64,000 nt of DNA, taken from Tilletiaria anomala UBC 951. Lineage: Eukaryota; Basidiomycota; Exobasidiomycetes; Georgefischeriales; Tilletiariaceae. The notes below the pieces were generated by a model. The model worked only from the letters and a program-made list of their open reading frames with translations, had not been told where the DNA came from and searched no databases. This document shows, one piece after another, positions 45,876 to 56,885 of the stretch. Where the stretch lies: assembly GCF_000711695.1 (NCBI RefSeq), contig NW_013547001.1, forward strand, positions 62,001-126,000. Direction: 5' to 3'. Position 1 is the stretch's first letter; every line of letters starts with the position of its first letter. Made by a program: the position numbers and the translations under genes.

Positions 45876-48800
45876 TTAATCGTCGTCCTCCGTTGCATGG
45901 TATCCAGCGCGACGCATCGCGCCAAGCACGCGACGAGCCTGCGTGAGCTCCTTTTCGAGCTTGAGGACTTCCACTTGTTGTTCCATCTGAGTAGAAGAGT
46001 GAGCGAGAAAATTCGGGGCCGCAAGCATCAGCATGAGCTCAGCAGCATAATCCAATGAAGCCTCGTCGGGTGGACGTGAGGCGAAACTCACTTCCTTGAC
46101 CTTGAACTCGTGAATGGCCATAGTAGAATAGTCCGTATCCTCCTGGCCGTTCATCTGCTTGTCTGTGATCGTTTTGACCTGTTTGACGAGCGCTTTGCAC
46201 GCATCCGTGACGGCCTTGGCGGCGCGTTCGAGCCTGTCTTGCGTCTTGCTCATAAACTCTGCCTTGACGCGCGACGCCGCGACGAGCTGCGCCGTTGCGG
46301 CGCTGACCTCGTTTGAAGCGACAATGAGTTGCTCGAGCGAGTGAGTGCCCATGATGACGCCGTCAGCTGCTTCGATCAGCATCGTCGTCGCGAACGCGAC
46401 GGCGCGCGCAGCCGAGATGAGGCCCTCTGTCCAGCGGTTGTTCTTCTTGTAGAACTGCTGATTCGTGCTGCTGCCCTTGCCTGCAGCGACAATTTCCTGC
46501 TGCGAGTCGGTAGCAGCCTTGATCAGGCCCCCAATTGCCTTGGTGATCGCCAGGGACGCCTCCAGGATCGCGTCGTGTACAGCGAGTTCGGTTTTCGAGA
46601 AGCGCGACGAGTCCTTGGGCCGGCTCAGCAGAACATGCAGCCGTTGCGTAGCCTGCTCGATGGCATTGGCTGCATTGAGCATCTCGCGCTCGACGATGTC
46701 GCCAATGTCGCCATTGGCATTTGCGAGCATGTGGTTGCCAGCCTTGACCATGCCCTCCACGACAGTGGACAGGGAAGACAGCGCCTGGCGCACCTCCATC
46801 ATCTGCCGTGCGACGACATCCTTGCGCTGCGTAGGGCCGACGCCCGCCAGTCGATACGATTGGAGCGACTCGAAGAAGCGGATCAACGAGGAGCCGGTCG
46901 AACGCCCGGTCGAGACGATCCGGTCTGCTGCCTCGTCACTCTGTGCAAGACGCGTGATGCCTTTTGCAGAGACGAGAATGTCACTGCTAGTCTGCGCGAA
47001 CTGATTCGCTTTCTTGATCACTTCAACATGCTCGCCGCCTGCCTCTTGCGTCAGGTACAGGCTGAAGGTGGTCGCGAACTCTGCGATCGAATTGGCCCCT
47101 TTTTCGATCATCGACAGCACGTACTCGGGTGTGGCAGTGTTGTTGCCGCTGGCAGACGGCGACTCGAGCTCGTACAGGGCATCGTCGACCTTTTCTACGC
47201 AAGCCTGCAGGATCGAGTCGATGATGCCGTTCAGCTTTTTGGTGTTGTCGAGGATGATGGTGTCTAGTTGCGCGTTGACAGTTTCTTCGGATATGCCTTG
47301 ATTCTACGGAACGAAATAAGCCCAGATGAGGCATTAGTACCAAGCTGCCGATGCACCGATGACCGTCCGAAAGGGGCAAACGCACCACTTGCAAACCGTT
47401 CATCTGCTTGATCGTCTCGTCCATGCCTTCCTGCAGGATGGCGATCTCTGCGTCCTTCTCCTCTCGAACCTGCGCCAGGGTGTCCTCCAGATCCTTAACT
47501 TTGCGCAGATGGCTTTCCGAGTCACGGCCCTTGTCGCGTAGCGCGTCTTCGAGCTCGGCAATCTGCCGATTGAGCGTCTGCATCACTGTCGACATCTCCG
47601 AGCTCTTGGACCGCGCCGCGTCCTCTGCGCGCTCGTTAGCGAACTGCAGGTCGCGTTTCAGGCGGTCGAACTCCTCCTTCTGCGTCGCCTTGATGCGGTC
47701 CAGATCGAAGCGCGCGCGATCGCGCTCGCGGATCATGTCCGCCAGCTCGAGGTTCTTCGCCTTGACGTCTTTCTCCATGCGCTCCATCTTGTCGATCGCC
47801 TCCTGTGCGCTGCCTGCTTTTAGCTGGAGCTGCTTATATTTGCCGAGCATGTCCAGATGTTCCGACCGCAGCTGGCTGTACAGCTTCGCGAGCGCCTCGT
47901 ACTTATTGCGCCACATGTTGACCTGCTCCTGCAGCTGCTGGATCAGGTCGTCCTTGCTGGCGAGCTGCGCATTGACATTGGCACCAATGTTGGCCATCTC
48001 CATCTCGAGTGCCTTGACGCGGCGGTCGTACTGCTCGAGCATCAACTGATCTCGCTCGTACTGCCCTCGCATCGCCAGCAGCTCGCGCTCCAGTTCGGCC
48101 ATCCGCCCACCGGCGGCGTGTTCCATCTGCGCGCGGATCAGCGCATCCTGCGCCTGCTTCTGCTGCTCGGCCTGCAGTCGCTGCTGCTCTTCGAACTCGC
48201 GGGCCTGCCGTGCTTTGAGCTCCTCCTGCCTTCTCCGCTCCGCCTCCTCTTGGTCCTTCAAGGCGCGCTGCTTGTCCTCGTACTCTTTTAGCAGCCGCGC
48301 CTGCTCGTCGATCTCGGACTGCGAGGGCCCAGACGGCGGCGGCGTGGCCCGACGCGTGGGGAGCGATGGGGCATCCGGGCTGTCGAAGAGGTTTGGCGGG
48401 TCCTGGTGGTACAAAAACAAGGGCAGTCAGCGTGAAGCCCCTTTTTAACTCCCACAAAGTCTCCAAGCTCACGTGGTTTAGCTTGGGCACATTGATCAGA
48501 CTGGTGAGGAATTTGAGGTTTGCGCATTCGTAGTAGAATTTTCGCAAGTTGTGATGCTGGTGATTGTACCTTGCCCGAAGCGGCTCGAGCGCATCCATAG
48601 CGTCCGTACGCCTGTGCATCGCGCGGAGCATGGATGTGAGGAACTTATAGATGCCGTACGACTCCTTGACGAGCGGCACGAGAGAAGCGATGCGACATTC
48701 GTTAGTCGCCGAGCCGCGGAAATGGGCAAATACGAGCTTTTGGAACTGCTCGATCTGGTCCTGGAGCTCCATCAAGTCAACGATCGTCTCGTAGCTGAAT

Positions 48801-49561
48801 GTGTGTACGTCAGCGGCAGTGTGGTCAGCCCTCCAGCCAGCCACCCCACCCCACCCCCCTCCGGGAAAGGGAGGGGGACCCTCAGCACGACCGACTCACC
48901 CTTCATCAGGATTGTCGATATTCTTGAGCGAAATGTACTCTTCATACTCGAAGAGTCCATTGAACTCTGGGTGATGCCGATGGAACCGAAGCTTGGCGAG
49001 GACAAAGTTTACGTAGGCGCGGATCAGAGTGGAGTATCCGCGAGCGCTCTCTCCGCCCACTGTCCTGGAGCACGTTTCGAACCATCCGATCTGCTCTTGC
49101 GCTTCTTTAAGGACGATCTGGTGGCCTTCCTGCAGAACCTTGTGGACGAGGATGAGAGCTTTGAAGGTCTGCACCTCGTCGCCGAGGATGGGTTGCACGC
49201 GAAGGCTGGCCCAAATCGACTGCGAGCTGTGGTAATCCCAGGTGTAGACGATGCATTCTGCGCGATAGAAGAAATGTCCGGGACATATGTGAGCTTCCTA
49301 ATACAACTTGCCGCTAACCCCTCCGTTGATATGGAGGATGCGCTCACTTCGGACATGCTTCTGCTTCGGCGCCGTCTCGTCGGGCGAGGTTGCCTTTTTG
49401 ACATTGAGCGAGAGCTCGGCCTCCGCCTTGTCGCGATCGACCGGCCTGGTTGGCAGATGGTCCTCAAAGCGCGGCCTGTCCGATGCAGATCCGGATGAGG
49501 ATAATGATGAGTGAGAATGGGCGGGTGCAAGGCCACGTCGCAAGAACCAGACAACTCACAT
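45876..49561 (-). CDS. SLA2: Endocytic adaptor Sla2/End4 (HIP1R family)
   Basis: Links clathrin-coated endocytic sites to actin at the plasma membrane. At least seven exons give about 1,050 residues. Seen: ANTH domain from DRDKAEAELSLNVKKATSPD and KQKHVRKCIVYTWDYHS, through GGESARGYSTLIRAYVNF; a central coiled coil rich in Glu/Arg/Gln; and the C-terminal I/LWEQ actin-binding module (MIEKGANSIAEFATTF, FYKKNNRWTEGLISAARAV, GVIMGTHSLEQLIVASNEVS, then MEQQVEVLKLEKELTQARR). The ATG is split: AT at 49561-49560 precedes a GTGAGT donor, and G opens the next exon at 49475, giving MPRFEDHLPTRP. The last intron (45987-46091, 105 bases) has no in-frame stop, so a retained form would add 35 residues before the last block. 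Domain order is that of the family. Confidence 0.95.
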
Positions 49562-51784
49562 GGCTGGGCGTTGCTGCGCGATCGCTCCGGAAGATGCTGC
49601 TCACTCTTTTTGATCCGTTGCCTGAGACGGCTGGATCCAGGGCTTCGATACCAGTAAGCGCTGCCCCTACCAATATGAGCGGCCCCACAGGTGCTCGCTC
49701 GGTTTGGTACGATGCAAAATGCCTGTGGATGCAAGCATGGGAGACGAGTGCACGATGGTGCACTTCTGTATGTCGTTGGACTCGAGAGATGCATCGATCA
49801 CCGCATATTATCGGTGAGAGAGCGCGGGTGCGCGAAGAAAGCGACTATGCGACAGTGGCGCAGTGCCGCGTTGGGGGCTGCCTTGCCGGTCCTTGCTGGT
49901 CACCCATATGCCGGCTCTCTCGTACGAGAACGCGCCACCGCCTCGTCTCTCTCCCGTCTCACCGCGATCATTCATCTAACCCTCAAAGGAGTGAATGGAA
50001 GCATACAGGACGACGGAGCAGGGGAAAAGGCCACCAGCTTGTGTAGCAGCGGTATTAAATCACTGACCATTGATCATCCAAAGCACATGCGAGCGATGGG
50101 CCGCGCTCGCGTGCGCATGCCCCCTGCCTTGAAGGAGGAGAGTGCTCTGCAGTCATCCTCAAAGGTGACAAGGGAATGCACCATTGCACAATCCAAAGGA
50201 GCATGCAGCATACTCTGCTGACCGTCTGACGCCTTGGACGCCTCAAGCAGGCAAAGTCTTTCGAGGGAAGAGCGCCACGCAATCACCATATACTTGTTGC
50301 TTCCACCTCCTTCGGCTAGTCGGGCCGGCTCGGGCGGCTGTGCTGAAAAGGGAAATTTTATTGACGAAGACAGAGGATCTCATCAAAGGCTGCGCACCGA
50401 ATTGCTTACAGAGAGCTGTATCGAGCCAACTCGGTGATAAGAAGCAATCTGCCAAGTATTAGCAACATCCATCAGCGCCTACTACCCTGCGTTGACGGTG
50501 CATTTCTTCGTGTTCTGGGAAAAGCTGGCCATCAGTCGCGAGATGATCCATGTTGCCATGTAGTACAGTGTACACTTTATACGTACCTTTCTCGCTCTCT
50601 CCTTACAGTGCGCAGATCAGAAACAGTTCAATTATCCCAGGCATGTCTACGACCCAGCGAATTCGACAGCTGGTTCGAACTGATCACAGACAGAACAACC
50701 ACTCGCAAGCAACGATTTCGCCAACCTCCATCAGATGGCCGTCAGCTGGAAGAATACCAAATACATATGTATACAGCCTGCACATGTGTAAGCCAGTCTG
50801 TGAACTCAAGGCGGCACTATATACCTTGCGCAAGATGCACGACGTCGGGCATAGCAATTGCCAATTGGGCATTCCAACTGCATTTTGCTAGCAAAGAGAC
50901 TAGGAGATGAACGGGGTTGATATGTAACCGGGGCCCCAGTGCCAAGAAGCGTGGGAACCTCCGAAGTGATTTGATTCCGCTCAGGCTTTTCTCCTGCAAA
51001 TGCTGCGCGCCGTCATCAGTTCCCGTGCCTGGCTGTCGCCCCGTCACATGGTTCCCCAGGTATTTTTACGCCCTCCTGCAGGCTCGTGCGGACCGCAGGG
51101 AACCCTTGACTTGATACAAGTCCTGCCCTGGAGCCGAGCTCTCATCGTTAGCTTCCATTTAATGTGTTGGGCAGATATGCATTATGTGCGGACTGTGGGA
51201 GATTAGGAGATTAGCGGGGATGATTTCGCCCATGGTCATCCACTGTCCCCATAGAGTCACAGCCAGGATGTGCGCTCGCTAAAGTCATGCCTATGAGAAG
51301 TGAAAGGCAACATTCGGTTCCGCTTGAAAAGTATGTACTCAACTAGCTACGGAATAGAGCGGTGAGTCGCCGTTTAGCGTGCCAGCTGTTTCATGTAGGC
51401 GACTCGAAGAGTCTCCCCCACGTCAAGGCATCATGCTCGGCGATATTTGATGATGCCCATATCGTGCTCACTCCTATTTCCCCGCGTCGTCATGGGATGG
51501 CTGCCGGTCTCCAGAGTGCGACGAGGCGCAGGCGGTCGATTGTTGACTGTGAGGCTCGAGGCAACGGGGGTCATCTTACATTGCGCTGCTGCTGTCGGCT
51601 CTCTTCTCTTTACTTCGAGCCGTGGCGTATGCAGCACCGTTGCCTTGGCGCCTCTCGCTCGCACGTTCAGCGTTCGTCAAGGCACCAAGCGGGAATCGCT
51701 CAAATTGTATTGTATCAATAACACAAGCAAGCCTGTTCATCCAAGCAGCCCTTCCTTATGCCTGCTTTCGGCTTCTACGTCAAC

Positions 51785-51832
51785 CAGCAGCAGCAGCAGT
51801 AGGAGCATCATCATCATCACCTGCAGCAGCAG
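51785..51832. repeat. CAG and CAT trinucleotide tracts
   Basis: A (CAG)5 run is followed by a (CAT)4-5 run and a further short CAG run, about 135-180 bases upstream of the MFS start. They lie in the probable promoter or 5' leader and are not in a supported frame. Confidence 0.85.
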
Positions 51833-51836
51833 GGAA

Positions 51837-51845
51837 TTATATACG
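51837..51845 (+). promoter_or_regulatory. TATA-like element of the MFS gene
   Basis: A TTATATACG stretch about 120 bases upstream of the ATG at 51965. Distance and sequence suit a TATA element; there is no other evidence. Confidence 0.35.
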
Positions 51846-51964
51846 ACATCCTATATCCCGCAACATCGCAGCCCTTGCCGTCCTCTCGAACTTGCAAGAC
51901 GTGCGACTGTGTTCGGCCCGACAACCCCAGAGCATGCTGAACACACACAAGCACGCACACTACA

Positions 51965-54564
51965 ATGGGCATTCGAGGCATGCTATCGCAGAACACCGCC
52001 GCCCCGGGATGTGGAACGGCGCCCGCACTCGAAGTCGGTGACACTTTTGACGGTCTGCCGGTCTCCAGGCAGACGCGCAAGCTGCTTTCAACGCCTGAGG
52101 GCCAGGCGGCATGGCGGAAGCCGTACGTGCCCAACAGCGATGCGGAGCGGAGACTCGTACGTAAGATTGACCTGAGGCTCATGCCCATCCTGTGGCTGAT
52201 GTGTGAGTGGAGTGGCGACGAGCGACCATTGGCATGTGCAGACAGTTTGACTGGCGATTTTGCTTTCCGTGGCCACATCATTCGTAAAGACGTCCTAAAC
52301 TATGTGAATGACACTTCTTTTCCTTTGAATTCGAGCGAGAGTGAGACCACTGACATTCTTGCGACGTGCTCACAGATCGACCGAACAAAGTAAGCCAAAA
52401 TACTTGTTCAAATGAGATGGTGGCGAAGGCGTTGCTGATCGCCAACATGGTGTTGATTGCTTCCGTTCTCAGTATCGGAAACGCAAAAGTCGGTGGAATG
52501 CAGCAGGACCTCAACCTAAACTCAACCGGATACTCGCTAGGCCTGTGCGTTGCTCGGGTGTATCGTTGTGCGCTTCTGTCAATCAGGATTTGGTTGAACC
52601 ATGTTACATCCACGTCTGACCTGCAGCCTGATTTTCTTCGTGGGATACCTGTGAGTTGGACCTTGGCACCTACATCGAAACCAATTCAGGCCTGACTCTC
52701 TGCCTGCCATTCGAAGGCTTTTCGAGATTCCGTCCAACATGATCTTGTCGAGGACCCGTCCATCGCTCTTCTTGCCCGCCATCATGCTTATCTGGGGCTG
52801 TCTCACCGTCGCATTCCGTGGTGTGCACAACCTTGGCAGCCTCGTTGGCCTTCGTTTTGTGAGCAGCAGCTGGCTCTCGCGCTAGTCGCCAGTCTTCGGA
52901 AGACAGCTGACTGCGCCCATTCGGTACACAGGCGCTTGGTATCGTTGAGTCTGGTTTCTTTCCCGTCAGTCCGCATGTTCACCCTACCAACCAGATTATC
53001 CGCGCTCGCGCTCACTGCCTTTGTGCTTGCAGGGTGTTCTCTTCGTCTTGTCTTCGTGGTACAAGCCCAGCGAAACGGCCAAAAGGTAGACTCTCGCTCA
53101 TTCCAGTCTATCTCGATTGCTGCTGACGCCTGGTACACTTGCTAGATTTGCCATCTTCTACTCAGCATCCATCCTGAGTGGGGCATTCGGTGAGCTTACC
53201 AATACGTGCCGTAGTGCATGCAATTACGTACTCAACCCACGCATACCACCCTCAGGCGGTCTTCTGGCTGGAGGTCTCATTAATGGATTGCAAGGCTTGG
53301 CCGGCGTGGCAGGGTGGCACTGGCTGTTCATCATCGAAGGTGTTTGCACCATTTTCGTCGCTCTGTGCGCCTTCTTCATCCTCCCAGACTACCCGAGCGA
53401 CACCAAGTTCCTGACAATCGAAGAAAGGGCTCTTGCAACCAAAAGGATACTGAGCGATGCCGCTCGTACGGGCCATGTCGACCGGGACATCACGCACAAG
53501 AAAGCCTTCTTCATGGCTGTCGCTGACTGGAAAACTTGGGTGCGTTGCTCGAGCCGTCTACTGGCGCGATTGCTCTGGCTGACCGTCAGTCTCTTGCATA
53601 GGCGTTGACGGTCGCATACATGGGCATTGCGGGAGCTGGTGAGTTAGACTGAAAGGTGTCTTGTAAGCGATGGACTCATCTGACGCATAAATTGCCCCCC
53701 AGGAACCATCTCCTACTTTATCCCCACCATCGTCTCCCAGATCGGTTACAAAGGGACCGATGCACAGCTGTACTCTTCCATCCCTTACGCCGTCGCGTTC
53801 GTGTTTAGCGTGACGTTCAACTTTTCTTCGGATTACTTCCGCGACAAGGCTTTCCACGCCACTGCATTCATATCCCTTGCGGGCCTCATGTGCATTGTGC
53901 AAGCGTCAAGTGAGTGGCGATCAATGACGGCTAGGCTTCGCTCGAATCTCATATCCTAATCGCTCTTTTGATTGCAGTCATTCCACCCAAAGCAAGCTTT
54001 GCAGTCTTGTGCTTTGTCGCTGCCGGTATCTGGACAGCCCTTCCTGTGTTCCTCTCGTTCGCAACGCTTATTATTCGGAGCCCACCAGAGAAGAGAGCAG
54101 TGGCGATTGCGATCATTAACTCGTCAGTCTAGACGCTCTCGGAAACCCACCCACTTTCATGCTGATGATTATCTCTCCTCCAATGCTTTCTAGGTTGGGC
54201 AACTTTTCTTCCGTCTATGGGTCATTCCTTTGGCCGTGAGTGGAACATAGTGGTCAGCGCTGCGAGCAAAAGACTGACTCGTCCAAACTATACCAGAGAC
54301 CGCACCAAGCCACACTACGTGATGGGCTGGTCCGTTAGCGCCGCATTCTGCTTCATGTCGGCTGTGATCATTATCTTGATGCGCTGGCGCGAGGGTCCAA
54401 TGCAAATCGCCAACGATGCAGATGCTGCGAACGTTGTCAAAGAGCAGCTGCAAGAGCAAGGTCAGCAGGATTGCAGCATCACGTCTGAGTTGGACCGGCA
54501 AAAGTTCGACAGTCTCAGCAAAGCGCCCCACGATGGCATCCGGACTACGACACATGACGCTTAA
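51965..54564 (+). CDS. MFS permease, allantoate permease (Dal5) family
   Basis: Twelve-helix plasma-membrane transporter of the anion:cation symporter type, which carries allantoate, ureidosuccinate, nicotinate, biotin precursors or similar organic anions; substrate unknown here. I count about 13 exons. The first four are 51965-52202, 52290-52303, 52376-52389 and one from 52473; the two middle ones are 14 bases each, and another of 24 bases lies at 52627-52650. Joined, they give the family core YVLNYIDRTNIGNAKVGGMQ, then LLIFFVGYLLFEIPSN and ALGIVESGFFPGVLFVLSSW. Later blocks are GGLLAGGLINGLQGLAGVAG, HWLFIIEG, FILPDYP, GTISYFIPTIVSQIGYKG and YVMGWSVSAAFCFMSAVI. The end is a hydrophilic tail of about 50 residues. 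All joins keep the frame. Confidence 0.93.
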
Positions 54565-55476
54565 AGGGCTGCAGGGCGTGCTTCTTGGTGCCGCATCTGA
54601 AGCGTGGCAGCATCCCGATGAAACATCGTATATGTAACATATATCATAGGCGTCAACAGATTTATCGAGCTCCGAAGTCCGAACTTGTTTTCATGTCTCG
54701 AGAATCGAGAAGTATTGGTAGCTGCAATCGCCAGCCGTCCCTGATGTCATCAGTTTATTGAGTAACAGTATGGTTGCTTTTGCAATGCATAGAAAAAAGA
54801 TTTGCAACATAGATGTAATGGTGCGGCTTCCACAACTGATTCTCACCTCACCTCCCGTCATATCAATAAAAATTGCTTGCCTAGCGTATCCTCGTCCTCC
54901 ATCGTCGTCTTCTATCGTTCTCCCCTGCCTTCCTTCCCACCCAAAGACACCACTCGCATCACGAACAGCATTATGGATGTATATGCACTCATTTCAGGTT
55001 CTGACGAAGGTCCCAAGAGGTTGGGCGACCACCAAATGGCCTCGGCCTCCATGCCCAACTCCCAAAATGAAGGCAGAAGGCTGCCAATAATCAACTAAGC
55101 CGTAACTGTAGTGTGTAGATGAACAAGTCGTATGCGCTCTGTTCGATGCAGGACCGATTGGGGGGTCATTTGAATCAGATTCAAACCCCGCAGGAGGATC
55201 TTAGGGTTGTGGACTGCGAAGTTGATACTACAGTGGCCGAAATGCTGAGTACTAAGTTGAGAGTTGTGCGCCAGTTCCTTGCGTGAACACTCTCACATGT
55301 GAAGAGAGCTCACGTGCTTGACTCTTTGGACTGATCGATTAGTCTGGACTGTAGGTAACCAACTTTCCAAGCTGAGCGGCCAACCATACTTTATCCGGAA
55401 CTTAGCTAACCATTGCAAACGCTGTCGGATAGCCTCGTCTGAGCATGGGTGACTTGCTCCTGGCTGTAAAAGCCCC
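54565..55476. other. Intergenic region
   Basis: About 900 bases between two plus-strand genes. AT-richer than its surroundings near 54640-54860. No supported frame, repeat or RNA gene. Confidence 0.45.
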
Positions 55477-56885
55477 ATGTCACCCACTCCCGCATTGTTC
55501 TCTCGGGCCCCTGCGGCAGACTTGAACAATAGGAGCAAGTCCGCCACCCAATCTCAAAATCGTCGGCAGGACGTGCCCGTATCAAAAGCCAGCACATTGC
55601 CGTACGAAATCTTCTTTCAGATCCTCGTGCTCGCATCGGTCGACCAACAGGTCGGACCCAAGTTGCTGTCCCTCTCAAGAGACATCTACGAACGCTTGTC
55701 ACAACATGTGTACGCAAAAGTGACTCTCTCTTCTGCCCATGCGATCGATGCTTTCGCTTCCCTGCTGCGTAGTCGCCCAGAATTTGGGCGCAAGGTCAAG
55801 TCGCTATGGATTGGTGAGTAGGTACCGGCGAACTCCAATCCGTTTTGCAGGCCACTGAAGTCAATTATGATTCCATTGCCTCAACAGGCCCAACAGAGCT
55901 CGATTCCGATTTGCTCTCAGCCCTGGCTCCTCCCGAGTCCGTTATGTGCCGCTCAGTCAACCTCAGAGACAAAGTGTATACGTACACAAAATTCATCTTG
56001 CGATCATGTCGCAAAGTCGACAATCTTGCGCTCTCAGGAGGGTTATGTGTTCCTGACGCAGCCTTTGCTTACGGAACGGCGTGCCAACCAAAGCGCTTGA
56101 CCTGCGTCAACCCGCATTCGTTCGTCGGCGCATTCTCTGCCCCCATATTTAACAAGGTCATCGAGCTGCACCTCATCGACACGAGTCTTGCGGTGGAAGA
56201 TGGAGACGAGATATCGAAGATGCAGAATCTGCGGCATTTCATTTGGAGCAGTCCGAAAGATACATCCGATCCAGCACAGGAGACTGGGCGTATCCATCGA
56301 CTTGTCCTGCAGAGCTTGAATGGAGAGCTTCCAGCACATCTGATGAACAACCCGTTTACGTTCGGGAGCGGCATGCCGGACATGCCACTCTCGCCAAACG
56401 TCGCGAACAAGCTTTCGACACGAGCCAAAAATCTGGAGCGCATCTCGTTGCTCACCTCCCAGGGCCGTTGCGTGGCATTTGTGCGCAACATGCAGCCGCT
56501 CAGCGAGATGCGCATGGACCTCGAAGACGATGGCGCCAGCACCGACTCGGGCATATTTTTGGCCACTGTTCCCGCGAGCAAGAAGGCTCAGGAAAGGAAA
56601 CACGATCCTTCGGTGACGTTGGATTCACGAGCAGCAGCAGCAACATCGTCCACCAAAGTTAAGTGGATCCTAGTTCGGACATGCTCGTTGGAACCAGAGA
56701 TGATCGAGGAGTGGCAGGCCTTGCAGGAGGAAGTGTGCTCCGTCCGCTACCGGTGGGACGATTACAAGCCGTCGAGGGTGACCCATGGGCTTTTGGAAGG
56801 ATGCAACGATGGTGGCAATTCTGCAGCGAATGGGAGAAAAGCGTTGCGTACGTTTCACACGAGGTGGCTCGCTTTCCTTGCGTGA
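55477..56885 (+). CDS. F-box-like protein, unknown target
   Basis: Two exons (55477-55813, 55888-56885) give 444 residues. Near residues 38-75 is an F-box-like segment: TLPYEIFFQILVLASVD followed by LLSLSRDIYERLSQHVYAKV, the usual pattern of Leu-Pro, Glu-Ile and a basic helix. The remainder resembles the leucine-rich, loosely repetitive bodies of basidiomycete F-box proteins (NLALSGGLCVPDAAF, NLRHFIWSSPKDT, NLERISLLTSQGRCVAF). No zinc or enzymatic motif. By family it would be a substrate adaptor of an SCF ubiquitin ligase, or simply one of the many expanded F-box-like proteins whose partner is unknown. Confidence 0.75.

Larger units (their letters stand above)
49562..51964. other. Long divergent intergenic region
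   Basis: About 2.4 kb between the starts of SLA2 (-) and the MFS gene (+). Frames are short and without motifs on both strands. It contains trinucleotide tracts near 51785-51832 and a TATA-like stretch near 51837-51845 close to the MFS gene. No RNA gene was recognised. Confidence 0.45.

Noticed and set aside
46329-47267. Plus-strand frame of 312 codons
   Set aside because: Antisense of the I/LWEQ region of SLA2, caused by GC-rich codon use; composition is Arg/His/Asp-rich without motifs.
48551-49498. Plus-strand frame of 315 codons
   Set aside because: Antisense of the ANTH domain of SLA2.
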